Source of the DNA: Triplophysa rosa
Taxonomy: Eukaryota; Chordata; Actinopteri; Cypriniformes; Nemacheilidae
Length of the DNA stretch: 64,000 nt
Direction: 5' to 3'
Assembly (NCBI RefSeq): GCF_024868665.1
Contig: NC_079898.1
Location: 17,728,403-17,792,402, forward strand
Part shown: positions 38,901-51,271 of the stretch, piece after piece
Layout: each line of letters opens with the position of its first letter
How positions within the stretch are numbered: the stretch's first letter is position 1
Made by a program: the position numbers and the translations under genes
Notes under the pieces: model-generated
Database searches by the model: none
The model's input: the letters and a program-made list of their open reading frames with translations, nothing else
What the model was told of the DNA's origin: nothing

Positions 38901-40978
38901 TCTTCGCCTGCACGTTTCCAGCTGAATAGCTCAGGACTGGACGAGGAGTGATGATTCCGAAAAGTAATTCCATTAAATGTTTTTTAAAAGCCGCAGGAGC
39001 TGTGGTATCATGGCCATTATTGATGATATCATTATTATGTATAGGATCTTGCCGTGAATAATAACCCATTATCTTTCATTTCTCCTGTTTTTGTCACTGC
39101 AAGTGGAAAGGTTAGGTAATTTATTTTAATGTGCAAAGTGTCAGCTAGCACTGCTGCCATGCTCTGGTCTCCGACAGATTCCACACTTACAGGCGTGATT
39201 GTTTTTTCTAAATCAGCCCTTATTTCGGGCAAAAGTGCTCCCCATAAATTACTCTCGCAGTCCGGCTCTCTACTTGTGTGCTAAAAAAAAACACAAAAGT
39301 GATGTGTGTTGCTGAAGTGAACCTCTGATTCACAATGGAAGATTTAGTAGTAGTGCTAAACAAAGTCCACAACTTGTCATTCCTATTGCAGATAATGTAA
39401 TGGCAAATGCACATTTCAAAAATAAGATTTTAACAGTTATTTGGCCCATTTATAAATGGCCACAATCATTAGTGCAATACTCGCACACACAAATACAGTC
39501 CGCAAAATGATAAAAACTATGTCATGGAAAATATATGACACTCGCTTAATACATAAAAAGCCGCTTCCATATCATGGTGAGAAATGGTCTCGCACATTCC
39601 TAATACTCGAGTGGTATTTTTGGCACAGGGCTGCAGAACAATGGAAAAGATGGGAAAATGGGCTTTTGTGCACATATACAGTGGGGAGGGGGGACGAGCA
39701 CGCTTGACTGCATTTAAATTTATACAAACTCTGTGCCATTGACAGTGATAAATGTTACACTCTATTCTACAATATGTTTAATGCATAGGTCTGTGGAGTT
39801 AAGTTTTCTTGGCTTGTATGATGCCGCGGTCGCCAAACCACTGTATGTAACATCAGGTTCGCTTCCATTAAAATGCCAAGTGGCACAGTGAAGACAACAA
39901 CAGAAAATGACAAGGAATTTGTTTACCTGTCCCACGTTTCCCCCTCCCTTTCCACCAAGCTCTCTCTCTCTTATTCTGTGGCCTTCTCGTTGTCATGCAC
40001 GTTATGTCCTCCGACACCGTAGACATTCAACATAGTTTTTGGTGTAAAACTACAAACATTTGGTGATTTACATTAACTTACTTACAATCAAAGAAAAACG
40101 TGCACATTGCTTCTTTTCTATGGGTTTTCTCCTTGATCCTGTGCACTAGTCTATATAAGTCTGGGAGTGGCCTGTGTGACAGAACCTAAAGCATAAAATG
40201 TGAAAATCTTGGCTTATCAGGCAGGACAAGGTGTGATGAAGATGGGTGTAACCATTCAGGGCGACGGTCAAGCCTTTAGCCTGGTATACATTTGCTCCAA
40301 AACCATGAGATGTGTGGGTCTGGCCTGACTGTAATCAGCCATGCGCTTGGGAGAGACTATTCTCAGTGATGCAGACTGTTGGGACTGAGGGAGACATCAG
40401 TGTGTATGTGTACTAAAGCACTGTGATTACTGGCTAGAGGAAGCCACACTGCATGCCTGACCTGTCTGGTTTAACTCCCTATAGGCCTGCTACCGCTGCA
40501 CACCAGACAGAGAGAGGAAGAGGCGATAACATATCAGATTGCCCAGCGTTCCATTGTAAACACACACGCATGCTTGATATACAGCAGGACTGTAGACTTA
40601 TTCATGTATGAGTTACAAGCCTCCATTGATTAGTTACATTCTGTTGTAAAACGGGACACACCGGGTGCCCGTGTGACACGTAAACACATACATTAGAAAC
40701 AGAGCTTGACATGCTTGTTTGAATGTTCTTGACCCTATTTTAAAGACGCTACCACTTTGTGCAAAAAGTAACCCCAGTGTCATGTATAGAAAATAATATG
40801 CAATTTAAACCCATGTGAGATAAGTTGTACAGTACATAAACTGATAGTGGACAGAAAGAGCTTTGGAAACCTGATGATTCAAACAGACTTCTGCAACATT
40901 GAATGATAAAGAAATTAGGGCTGCTCAACTATGACAAAATTTATATTAACAATAATTTTGTGTTGAGATCACAATTAT
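35985..40978. promoter_or_regulatory. Transposon-poor gene-free block
   Basis: No gene is supported and no recognised transposon is present over 5 kb. GC-balanced patches lie at about 37020-37260, 38480-39000 and 39780-40000, in AT-rich sequence. A 71-codon open frame on the minus strand (36280-36495) matches nothing I know. A regulatory role is inference. Confidence 0.25.
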
Positions 40979-41414
40979 TTAAAGGGATAGTTCACCCAAA
41001 AATAAAAATTCTGTCATCATTTACCTACCCTCAAGTTTCTTTGTTTTGATGAACACAGAAAGATATTTAGAAGAATGCTTGTAACCAAACAGTTCTTGGA
41101 CCCCATTGACTACCGTAGTAGGAAAAGTTACTTTATAATTTTTTTGTTCTGTTGAACACAAAAGAGGACATTTTGAAGAATGTAGGAAAGCAAACAGTTC
41201 TGGGGCACTTTTGACTACCATTGTAATTTTTCCTATATGGTAGTCAATGGGGTCCAAGTACTGTTTGCAATCATCCAAATATCTTTCTCTGTGTTCAACC
41301 AAACAAAGAAGGTTATACAGGTCTGGAACAACTTGAGGATGAGTAATGAGTATGAGGATGAGTAATTCATGACAGAATTTGGGGGGGGGGGTTGTGTGTG
41401 AACTATCCCTTTAA
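40979..41414 (+). mobile_element. Foldback MITE, complete copy
   Basis: It runs from TTAAAGGGATAGTTCACCC to GAACTATCCCTTTAA, 436 bp. The right arm carries a short local duplication (GAGGATGAGTAAT..GAGGATGAGTAAT) and an 11-G run at 41381-41391 where the family normally has an A/T-rich word. Otherwise it is the least degraded copy in the window. Confidence 0.9.
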
Positions 41415-41768
41415 TACCATTACACGTTGAGTTTGGAAACAAAGTAAATAGATCAATTATGAATGAAGAAATAAATAACTAATTCTTAAAATATTCATAT
41501 AATATAAATAAATACAATCAAATACTCATATAAAAATAATAAACAGAAATTAGACAACCCTTGTTAAATGGAATGCACCATAATAATTGTTTTACCTTGA
41601 TAATTTTGTTTTCATAATTGAAGGAAGCCAAAAAATGGATTAAAAATTGATTACGACAAATTGCACAGCATAAAAAAAATAAACCACACTTTTAAAAAGA
41701 AAGCTGCATCATCCGAACAACCTTATCTGTCTTCCAAAAAGTTCTTCAGATTGTAAAAAGGAAGAAAA

Positions 41769-41855
41769 AGGTGGTTCTTTAAAGAACCTTTGATTGAATG
41801 GTTCTTTGTGGAACCAAAAATGGCACCTTTTAAGCACCTTTATTTTGTTAAGAGT
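41769..41855 (+). repeat. Fragment of a GGTTCTTTAAAGAACC repeat
   Basis: It contains the 16-bp palindrome GGTTCTTTAAAGAACC (41773-41788), then GGTTCTTTGTGGAACC and AAGCACCTTTATTTT. These words are typical of a dispersed cyprinid repeat. The ends are not defined. Confidence 0.45.
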
Positions 41856-42389
41856 TCATCCAGAATAAAAAGAAAACATTAAAAAAATGAAATAAACAAT
41901 CTAAAATTCAAATTCTTTAATCTGTAACATAAAGATGCAACATTTTTTTACAACGGTTCCATATATCTTCAAAAGAAAAAAAATACTGTGAGCCGTTAAT
42001 TCAGCAAATGACACTATCTGATGTTCTGAAATGTCAACTTCTGGGAACACTGCACTGTGAGCGTCAAGCTCCATAATGCACCGACACTTTTCATCAAACC
42101 ATGAGCTCCATTTTCAACATTCTACTCTGCAGACCATAACAGAGCCACAAGCAAACAAGCTAGAGAAACCCTGCACAATCATGATATTCTTGCATTTTAT
42201 GAGCCATACAATAGCCTGAGCAGAGGGCTTCCAGCTTACCAGGACCATAGTAAAGACTGTGATATGTAAACAAACAGGCCGGAACTTGGTCTGATTTACA
42301 GTGCTTCTGGCCTTGCCAGCGTTTCCCTCTCCACCCGATAGGCTGAGCATCCAGGTATTTCTGCACTGAAGGTTTGAGCGCTTTCGATT
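41856..42389. other. Gene-free interval
   Basis: AT-rich to 42000, then more balanced. Two overlapping minus-strand open frames (42114-42366) match nothing known. Confidence 0.35.
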
Positions 42390-42920
42390 TTATACATCAG
42401 CAATTTTTACTGCGTCTTTAGGTGTGCATAACACACGCTTCAGTATATCCTTAGGTCTGAGAGTGGGGATCGTAAGAGGGATGATGAGGGTGGGGGGAAT
42501 AAAATCACAAATAACACTAACGCAACAGAAGATTTTTGGAGCGGACTTGGACGCCGGGTCATGTGCCCCTGGCTGCCTCTGTAATTGGAAGACAGCCGAG
42601 AGGCAGCTAATATCCCGAGTCGTACCGATCTGCATCCTCGCCTCCCCCCATGCACCCAGATTAAGTTTGGTAGAGTAACCAAGCTTCGAAGGGCCCGGGA
42701 AGCTGCGCGGGACTGCTGTAACTGATACCAAGATCCTCTAATTAAAGGTTCCGATTGAAGGAGCGATGTTTAATATACAGCACCTCCTCTCTTCTCCCGG
42801 GCCGGAGGAACGACGGGAGCCTGCCAGATCTCTCCACTCACATCACTGGTTTTACCAGCACCTCCGGGTGGGATTCATTGGAGGAGGGTTATGACTTTTG
42901 CAGAGCCAGAACTGCACCAC
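42390..42920. promoter_or_regulatory. GC-rich candidate regulatory block
   Basis: About 530 bp of GC-balanced to GC-rich sequence with scattered CpG, containing CTCTAATTAAAG near 42736. Open frames run on both strands (113 codons on minus, 84 on plus). Neither has a recognisable domain or flanking splice context, so a non-coding conserved element is more likely than an exon. Unproven. Confidence 0.28.
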
Positions 42921-45900
42921 GTGATCGTCTAGCTAGCCATAAATTAACAAAAAATGTGTTCTGAAAGGGACAATTTCTGCCAACCTAAAAGCTGACACGG
43001 AACTAAGTTTAGGTTTATAACAATCTGAAATGATTCAAAGTGACCAACAATTCAGGTCCAACGTCAATTCGCTTAATCACCGTTCTCACTAAATACAAAA
43101 GATTTAAGGAATTTTCTAGGCCATATTTCACAGCCGACATTCCAGCGGGTTACTGCTCCTGTCTTGCGCTTTGTGAACAAGGTTAGCTCTTTCAATTGGT
43201 CTATATTGTCCCCCATTACTCATTTTATGGCTAGCAAATCACATGTGACAGTTAGATTTTGACAGTGCGGAAACCTAGCCTCGGTCATTAGTGTTAATAT
43301 TATGTTTCTTTGGCGATCCCTCATCATTTTTGGGCCTCATTGACTATTTTTCTTTATAAGATATTAAGTATTCAAAGCTCATTTACATCCTTATTTTTCA
43401 ATTTGCTGCCGCAGTAGTTTAATTTATTCCATATAATTTCTTTTTCAGAGAGGGACATTAATCATTGCCTGTATGTTTTAGTGCCTCTGGGCCTTTTTTA
43501 AATCAATAAAATAAGGAAATATATAACGTATTGGTTTAATAAGTCACCAAAAATTATTTAATATTGATTGGGTGGTTGATTGAGAGATGATTTGATTTAA
43601 CTATTTCTCAGAGTCGTCCACAAATTATCTTAAATTTTGCAACCTTAATGTTTTCTTCAGTCATTTATGCAATACACGGTTTATGTAGTAGTGGTCATTC
43701 GTACCTTTTGCCGTGGTTGCATAGTCCTGTGCACAGAGGAGGTGGAGTTGTGGCAACAACTTAACTGTCCTTTACAAATTGTTTTACACTTCACTAGAGC
43801 AAAAGATCCAGAGGCTAAATTAATGCCCAGACACAATGTTAATATCCTCTCCTATTATCTTCATCTGAGCTTTTGATCAAACTACAGAGAGAAAATGGAA
43901 CACTGGAATATTCGTTCATGGTAGGATCCATAGTCAATCCAACGAGTCAACTACCGAAAAACAGCTATAGATTTGCCACTCAATAGCACCATTATATTTA
44001 AAATTAGGACATCATTATTAGTCTTTGTCAGCCTCATTTGTAGCCATAAATGACAGCACTTTGGACCCTGAGAAACAAACGTGTTCCTCAATAATCAGTC
44101 AATTCGTGCTTATAATGGAAAGATAAATACTGCATAGCTAATAAACGATGCAAATTTTTTTGCTGACATGCCAAAGAGTAGCTGCGATCCTTCAACGCTC
44201 ATCTGGAGAGCTTCATCTTCATGCGGCATGACAGCAAATTATACACACGTGGATGTGAGCCATCCTGTAATGCCCCTGGTAGTTCTGTATCACTGGTCTG
44301 TTGAACTTTTGGCCTAAACACTTTCGTGCTCTTTCTTTTTTGCCTTTCTTGTTGTTTCTTCATCCTTTTACATTCATTTTATGCTTGGCTATTCCTTGGG
44401 CTATCAGTGTATTAATGCCAGGGCTTAAGGGAAACAGCTTCGGGTAGATAAGCCCCGCGGTTGACATGTGGGTCCATGCGGTTCACGCATATCTCCCTCA
44501 CATACCCCCTGACCAACTCTTTCTTGCCACCATCACTTCCCGATAACAAGAGCATACAGTAGCTGGCACCACGTGCAGTGTTATTTAGCCAAATGTTTTA
44601 CAGGTTATGTTTCTAGGCTGGTACAAACATCTCAATTTGCTTTAGTGCCGTGTATAAGCCTTGACCTTCGCAGTTTGTGCGAGTCAGGTTGAAGCGGGCG
44701 GGGTGAGGGGGGTTGTATTTGGATACATAATGCAGCAGAGCCATAATACTTTGTGCATGGCCGCTTGCAGGCTGTCTATTCATGAGGAGAAGACCCGCTG
44801 TCTCACTCCATAAACCCCAGAGAGTAAGAGGACGGGTGTGGGGGCACAATGTCACTTGTAAATCCCAAATTAAACTCAACTGCCCAAAGCTTTACCGCAT
44901 AAAAACAGCCCCCTGCCCCACCGCCAGCACAACCCATCCACACCATACCAAGGTGCACAGACATTCCTGACAAAGACGGGACTGTCTCTACGATGTCAAG
45001 GTTGTGGGACAGTCCATTTGGTTGGGCCCTCATTTATTTCATGCAACCTGGACATTGCTTGCTGGTAGGCCAGTTCGATCTGCTGTAACATTGCAATTCT
45101 GATAGGAAAAGTCTACGTTTTGTATTATATGACTGATTTCATTTCTGGAACCAGCTTGAGAAGAAAAAAGACATTTCCAAATTGCATGCAGGCTAGTTTG
45201 AGGCCGCTAAAGGAAAGATCCTCCTTGAAGGCAATCTGTTCATTAAGATAATGTGTTAGTTCCAATTAAACTAACATTAAAATGGTCCTCATAAAGAGTT
45301 TAAGTCAGCGTTTTTCTTAACTTGCTCCTTTAATTACATCGTTCCTCTGCTGTCATTAAGGGTATTAAAAATTCATTAACAAGAATAGTACAGAAGCCCG
45401 CCAACAAATCAGCCAAACTCTCATCTCACGTTGTCAAAAGATTACGGCTACTTTATTCGAGAGAGTTATTTCTCATAAAAGGTTACTTGTGTATCAACAG
45501 GTTAGCAACAGAACCTTATTTCCATAAATGCGTCGAGGTATTCCTAATAGCATGTTTAATGGAAAAGAAAAGCATTCGAATGATATATGCGAAATAGAGA
45601 TTCGGATTTTTATGCGACACGAGTGTCATTTATTACATTTACGTCAAAATTTTCCTCTAACGCATTTCGACTGCAGCCTGTAATGTTTCCGACAGTTATA
45701 TTTCTCTGCCCCAATTTGTTTCCATCAGATGTGTTTATGGCTATCTGAAAGTATTTTACAGCTTTCCTACCCAACCATGCTGATGAGAATGACTGAATTC
45801 ATGAATAACAAACTTATATGTTTCTTTTGTAAGATAGACAAACAGAGCAATTATTGCAGAGAATGTGGACATAAGAAATCCTTTTTACAAATTTTTTTAA

Positions 45901-48900
45901 GTTGCTTTTTCATAAGGGATGCTCATCGTGTCCAAAGCCCGTGTTTTGTAAATTTGTCTGATAGATTGTTCCGCGATTATTTGTTTACTTCGAGGTCATG
46001 GATGAAAAATTAGTGTGGAGGAAATGAATTTATTCTTATAGCCTCAGTGGTTTTGGTAAAACAGCGATGCTAAAATATGCTACGATACATGCTCCAGCGT
46101 TCTCAGAATAATGTGTAGGTCGATTCGGCAGCAGGTGTAGAATCTTTGGCAAAGTCATCGGCGTGATCATTGTTTTGGCAAGAGCGCTTTGATTAATTGC
46201 ATAAATACATGTTAATCAGAACCTATCAAAGCACATGATGAATTCCACTAGATTAATCATTTTCAAAATGCACAAGCGTAATTCTAATGGCAGAGGTAGA
46301 AAAAAATGCCAAGATTGTTGAAAACATATATTTCACAAGACCTCTTCCATTACTCCACTATTCTATTCTCTGATATGTGAAGTTCTAGATCAAATCATAT
46401 TAGTCATTCTGCAATGAATTGGTTCAGAAATAAATTTAAGCAACATGCAATATATGAGAATATAACTTTAATTTGAACTTTGTTTATTATAATGACATTG
46501 ACTAAGAATCAAACACACCTTTTGTACAGTAAAACAAATCAATTCAGGCACCAAAGTTGTCTACTTGACCTAAAACTAAACACCCTAGAGAAAGTAACAG
46601 CTACTTGAAAACCCTGCCACCTCTTATCTATCCTTCTGTCTAACCTCTTAGAGGAAACACCAGGGCCTTCAAATGAGACACTGAAGGTCCTGTGACTCTT
46701 CCCCCACATCAGCATTTAGTCATCTAATCTCAAAATAACAATAATGGTGATTAATGGCAGCGGCTCGTCTCTGGGCTGTAACCCACAACTCTGATGCCAC
46801 TCATCAATGAGCATGCTGATTTGACTCTGATGTGAATTAGAGTAGAAAGAGAGGGTTCCCTGCCGTGTCCGTGCACAGAACAAATTCTGACGCTAACGCA
46901 CATACGCATGTTGTTAATGGCCTTTTCACAGGGGTGCCAAAAAATGCTAATAATTGTGATAATGGGCTTCTTTTTATCACTAACCAATGCACCAATGCCT
47001 GGCTTAATGTTTGCGTCAGAGAAGCTGTACAGTGACTGAGTGGAGCTGTGGCATGAATTAGCCTTAATAACAGTAACAATGCCTGACTAATTTAAAGTTG
47101 AACAAACAACTACAGAACATCAAAATCTAGAAGGTATTTTATTTTTAAGCTAATGGTCCACAACAGATGACTGAGCATGCAATAATTCAAGAAAAGACAA
47201 CAAAAACACAACACCAAAATGAAGCCTATGCACACTAAAACCTCAAGTGCTACTTTAAGCAATGAAAAACAAAACTATAGAATATACAGCCTCTGAAAAA
47301 TGTAAAGCACTAGTACACATTTTCATTTAATCAGCATTTCTAGAAGTGTTGTGATCATTCCTGTCCAGTGTCTGATGAATTTCAACTAAATGAAACCTCA
47401 GGAGTGACAAAGTCATCCACAAGCAATGTGAAAGACTGACACATGACAAGACACATGAAAACTGTGATAAAAAGATTGCAGAGGTTATCACATAATTGTT
47501 TTTTTACTTTTCCTAAATACAGTACATGTACAAATATTACTGTTGTATAGCTTAAAAATGAATATGAACTTGTTTTCTTTGCAATATTTGCAAGAGAGCA
47601 TTTTTTCTGTTATTTTGACATGTTTCCCAAGTTTTCATTTTCTGCAAACAAATGCAAATATCATTTTTATTTGAAATTTGGGAAAAATGTTGTTAATAGT
47701 TCACAGAATGAAACAAAAATGATAATTTTACCTAAACACACACCTATACATAGTAAATTCAGAATTTTTGTTTTAATCTGCTGTATGTTTGTCTATAATG
47801 GTAAAGGGCTAACATAATAAACATAACATCTATGCATTATTAATATTCTCTTGGATGTGGTTTTAAATCCAATCTTTGTGTTGTTGCTTTTGTATCAGCA
47901 TACATTAAAATATTTATACACACCTAATTAATTGGCATTGCACGACTGTTTTTCTGTTGCAACCACGTAAATTAAGACCCGGATTAGATTGAAATATTCA
48001 TACTGGAAACAGGTGTAGCTGTATGAAGTTATGTCCTGCACAGACACGTTATTGGTCATTCAAACCCTTTAATTTATATATGCATGAACGTCAGTAAGAA
48101 AACTCAGACCCCATGATAAGCTTTTTTGTTGTTATAATTGCACAAGTACGGAAATTTGGTTCTTCCTGTGAGCGCAGTTAACATGTTATTGAATCACATT
48201 ATCTTCTCTAGTGGGGTCTCATTACTCACAGAAAGTAATCTGTAATGACGGGCTATCATCAATGAGCTGAAGCCCATTCTGCCATTGATTGCATTTGGCC
48301 AAACTGCTGGAAAAACACACTCCCTGCGAGAAAGCCTCACGAGCGGTTTCAGATTCATGGACTGAACTCTTTAACCATCATGTATTTTGTCTCACTGCTT
48401 ACTGAGGGATGAATGTATTATTGATCCGGGCGCCTGTGCATCGCCCGGCCGGTGAATTGAAGGGGGGGTTTAGTCCTGCCTGTTTACATAAACTATAGTG
48501 TGATTGTATTCGGTATAGGCAGCTACTTCAGATGGCCTACAAATCCATCAGACTTGACAGAGCTATTATACATTCACTTTTTATAAATTTTGTCAGCTTA
48601 TGTACTCCCAGATATCCCTTTCAACTAAAAACGCATTCATATGGGGCTCCAGGCAGCAGTAGCAGGTCTATTAAACTGCCTCTGGGGCTTTCTAATGTGG
48701 TTATGTTTTTATTTTATATTGGTTTGTGAATGACTACTCGCCTTCCAATCTAAACTGAGATTACATGGCTATTTCAATTAAGCACATTAAAATGTAAAAC
48801 AGAAACTGTCATTTGTCATTGTCATGATATTGAACATGAGACGGGGCTGGAAAGCACTCCAAGGAAATGGAAAATTTTAGAACATGAAATTTGAGGCTGT

Positions 48901-48910
48901 ACAATGTACT
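42921..48910. promoter_or_regulatory. Transposon-free gene desert block
   Basis: Over 6 kb without a recognised transposon or gene. Candidate blocks include 43060-43330, 44160-45060, 45190-46330, 46740-47060 and 48190-48730, all less AT-rich and with ATTA/TAAT cores (for example CTTTAATTACATCG near 45329). The intervals 46400-46700 and 47080-47900 look like ordinary AT-rich DNA. Confidence 0.28.
48426..48448. other. GC-rich perfect hairpin
   Basis: CCGGGCG at 48426-48432 and CGCCCGG at 48442-48448 form a perfect 7-bp all-GC stem around a 9-base loop. It could be a structured motif or simply part of a conserved block. Function unknown. Confidence 0.4.
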
Positions 48911-49149
48911 TAAAGGGATAGTTCACCCAAAAATAAAAATCATTTATTCACATGTACTCATATATGACTCGTTCTTCTGTGGAACACAAAAGAAGATTTT
49001 TTTGTGAAATTTCTCAGTGGTTTTCTGTCCATATGATGGAAGTTAATGGTGGTCAATGTTGTTACCGACATTCTTCAAAATATCTTCCCTTGTGTTCTGC
49101 ACAAGAAAGTAAGTCACAGCTTGGGAGTGAGTATGATCATTTTTTTAAA
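48911..49149 (+). mobile_element. Diverged foldback MITE, right end lost
   Basis: The left end TTAAAGGGATAGTTCACCC is intact. The interior is a shorter palindromic variant: GAACACAAAAGAAGATTTT against AAAATATCTTCCCTTGTGTTC. The canonical right terminus is absent, and a SINE begins directly at the broken end. Confidence 0.75.
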
Positions 49150-49291
49150 GCTTTCCTGTGGCTCAGTGGTTAGAGCATGGCACTAGCAATGCCAAGGTCA
49201 TGGGTTCGATCCCAGTGGATTGCACATAGTCAGAAACAATGCAATGTAAGTCGCTTTGGATAAAAGTGTATGCCAAATGCATAAATGTAAA
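49150..49291 (+). mobile_element. tRNA-derived SINE with L2-type tail
   Basis: The head has an A-box-like TGGCTCAGTGGTTAGAGCA and a B-box GGTTCGATCCC (49203-49213). The tail GTAAGTCGCTTTGGATAAAA ends in AAATGTAAAT, the 3' tail shared by many fish SINEs and L2-type LINEs. It is about 142 bp. It depends on a partner LINE for mobility and is not a functional tRNA gene. Confidence 0.85.
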
Positions 49292-50794
49292 TAATTAAAA
49301 TTTTTGTGTTCACTAAAATCTCTTATAAATAACAATTAGGAGGACTGTGCGATTCTTGTCTTAAAAATGTTTCCCACATTAAAGCTTAAAACCTACTATG
49401 TACCCACAATTTCTCATATTCTATTCTGTTCAAATGTACAAAAATACGCTAACATTGGTCTTACATCACATTATTTAATTAATCCTATACAACGATTTTG
49501 ATTATTCTATTCTAGTTACATGTTTCCCACAATAATACAAACACACTTGACTTTAAAGCCACACTTCCTTTTGTTAAGCAAACATGCACAGACTAGCTCT
49601 TCTAGACAGGCTTCAGTTCCCATTAGAGAAATGGCTATTTAAATGATCTGAACAGTGACAGGCCTTCTGGGAAAAGAGGACGGATTGTGTTGAGCAAACA
49701 GGCCCCTGAGCTCAACGCAATCCCCCAGAGTCAGTGTCAGACCCCGAGGCAAGGCACTGCAATTGTTTTAGCGTGGCTTTATTCCTCAAAACATATTGTC
49801 TTTCTCATGCCAGGAAAAGATAATTCGAGGCACTGCGAACGTGTTGGTGTGTGTGAATATATGTGTGCATTGGAGTACAAGGTGCTGGGGGAGCGTTTGA
49901 TTATTCATATCACCACGGGCCCTGGAAGGTGAAATACTTTTCCACTTCTGCTTATTCGCTGTGACTGATAATCTTTGCTAATCCTTTCCTCCACTTCAAG
50001 GATCCTCTCGCCAAAATCTGCACCACCAAAGCAAACGCTGGAATGACCCTCCACCGAAAGATATTCGCAAAATCAAGAGCTCCTACAAAACCAGCAGTAA
50101 GTGCCAACAGCTTAATAAAATGCATCCATCGATTTTAACCATATGCATTTTGTTCCCTCTGTTACATTAAAAATTTCCGCTTCAAGGAGGGTATTAATGT
50201 TCAGCCATGCCCACAGGGACCAGGCAGGCGGCATGGTGCACTGGGACGTATTCAAGATTTGAACATCCCAGCATGCCGTTTGATGGTGTCACAAGGTTAG
50301 ATAGGCAACGCTGTGGGCACGGGTTTAAGCTGTATTCCAGCGACTGTTTAAAAGGCGACCCCCAACTCTTTCTGACTTAACCTTTTTTGGAAAGCACTGG
50401 ACAAAAGCCATCGTTTCCTCTGAGATATCCTGTTAAAGCTATTCTGAAGCCGGCCGACCGTGGGCCTCCCTCAAAGAGAGGGGCAATATTATTCAGCTTC
50501 CTCCTTCTGATCCTCGGCCTACAACAAACCATGTAATCCACAGCTCAGTGGCCAAAGAGAAAGAGCGGGCACAGAATGTCCCTGTTACATGTGCAGATGG
50601 GACAGAGAGAGATTGAGGAACAAGGAGAAACAGTAAAAGTTGCATTGAGCTCATCTCTGCAGGTTTAGGTTTGAGTCTATGGCCAAAAGATTAATCGTTC
50701 ACCTTTTTTAAATGTATAGAATCAGTTGTATTTATATGCATGTGTGCACAGTCGTGCAGCGTTACATTTTCTCACACAAAAATAAACGTATTGG
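49292..50794. other. Gene-free interval, part GC-balanced
   Basis: 49560-50650 is GC-balanced and repeat-free, and may hold conserved non-coding sequence. Open frames are below 82 codons and unrecognised. Confidence 0.35.
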
Positions 50795-50802
50795 TTATAT
50801 TT

Positions 50803-51149
50803 TAGAACTGTCAAACGAATAATCGTGATTAAACACATTTAGAATAAAAGTTTGTGTTTACATATATGTCTACTGTGTACTGTGCGTATTAATTTTGTAT
50901 TTATAAAAACATACACATACATGTATACATATTTAGGAAATATTTACACGTACAGTATTGATTTATATTTACCATATTTTAAATTATATATAAATGTTTA
51001 TTATTTTTTATATTTTTCTTAAATATATGCATGTATGCGTATGCTTTATAAATACAAAATTAATATGCACAGTACACAGACATATATTATGTAAACACAA
51101 ACTTTTATTCTGGATGCAATTAATCGCGATTAATCGTTTGACAGCCCTA
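50803..51149 (+). mobile_element. Palindromic hAT-like MITE, copy 2
   Basis: The 347-bp element is TAGAACTGTCAAACG...CGTTTGACAGCCCTA, flanked by perfect 8-bp duplications TTATATTT at 50795-50802 and 51150-51157. The arms carry AATAAAAGTTTGTGTTTAC and its inverse, and ATTAATCGCGATTAAT lies at the right. It belongs to the same family as 19249-19534. Confidence 0.92.
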
Positions 51150-51271
51150 TTATATTTTACTGAATGATAAAAGAGTTTGTGTTGATCTGAATCTACAGCA
51201 CATTTTGCGGCCCCAAAGAAGCTGTGAATAGTGATCAGTCGCCATTTTCCCCAAAATTAAAACTAATATTC

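Noticed and set aside
49150..49225. tRNA gene
   Set aside because: A- and B-box are present, but no cloverleaf acceptor pairing is evident and the sequence runs into an L2-type tail; it is a SINE head.
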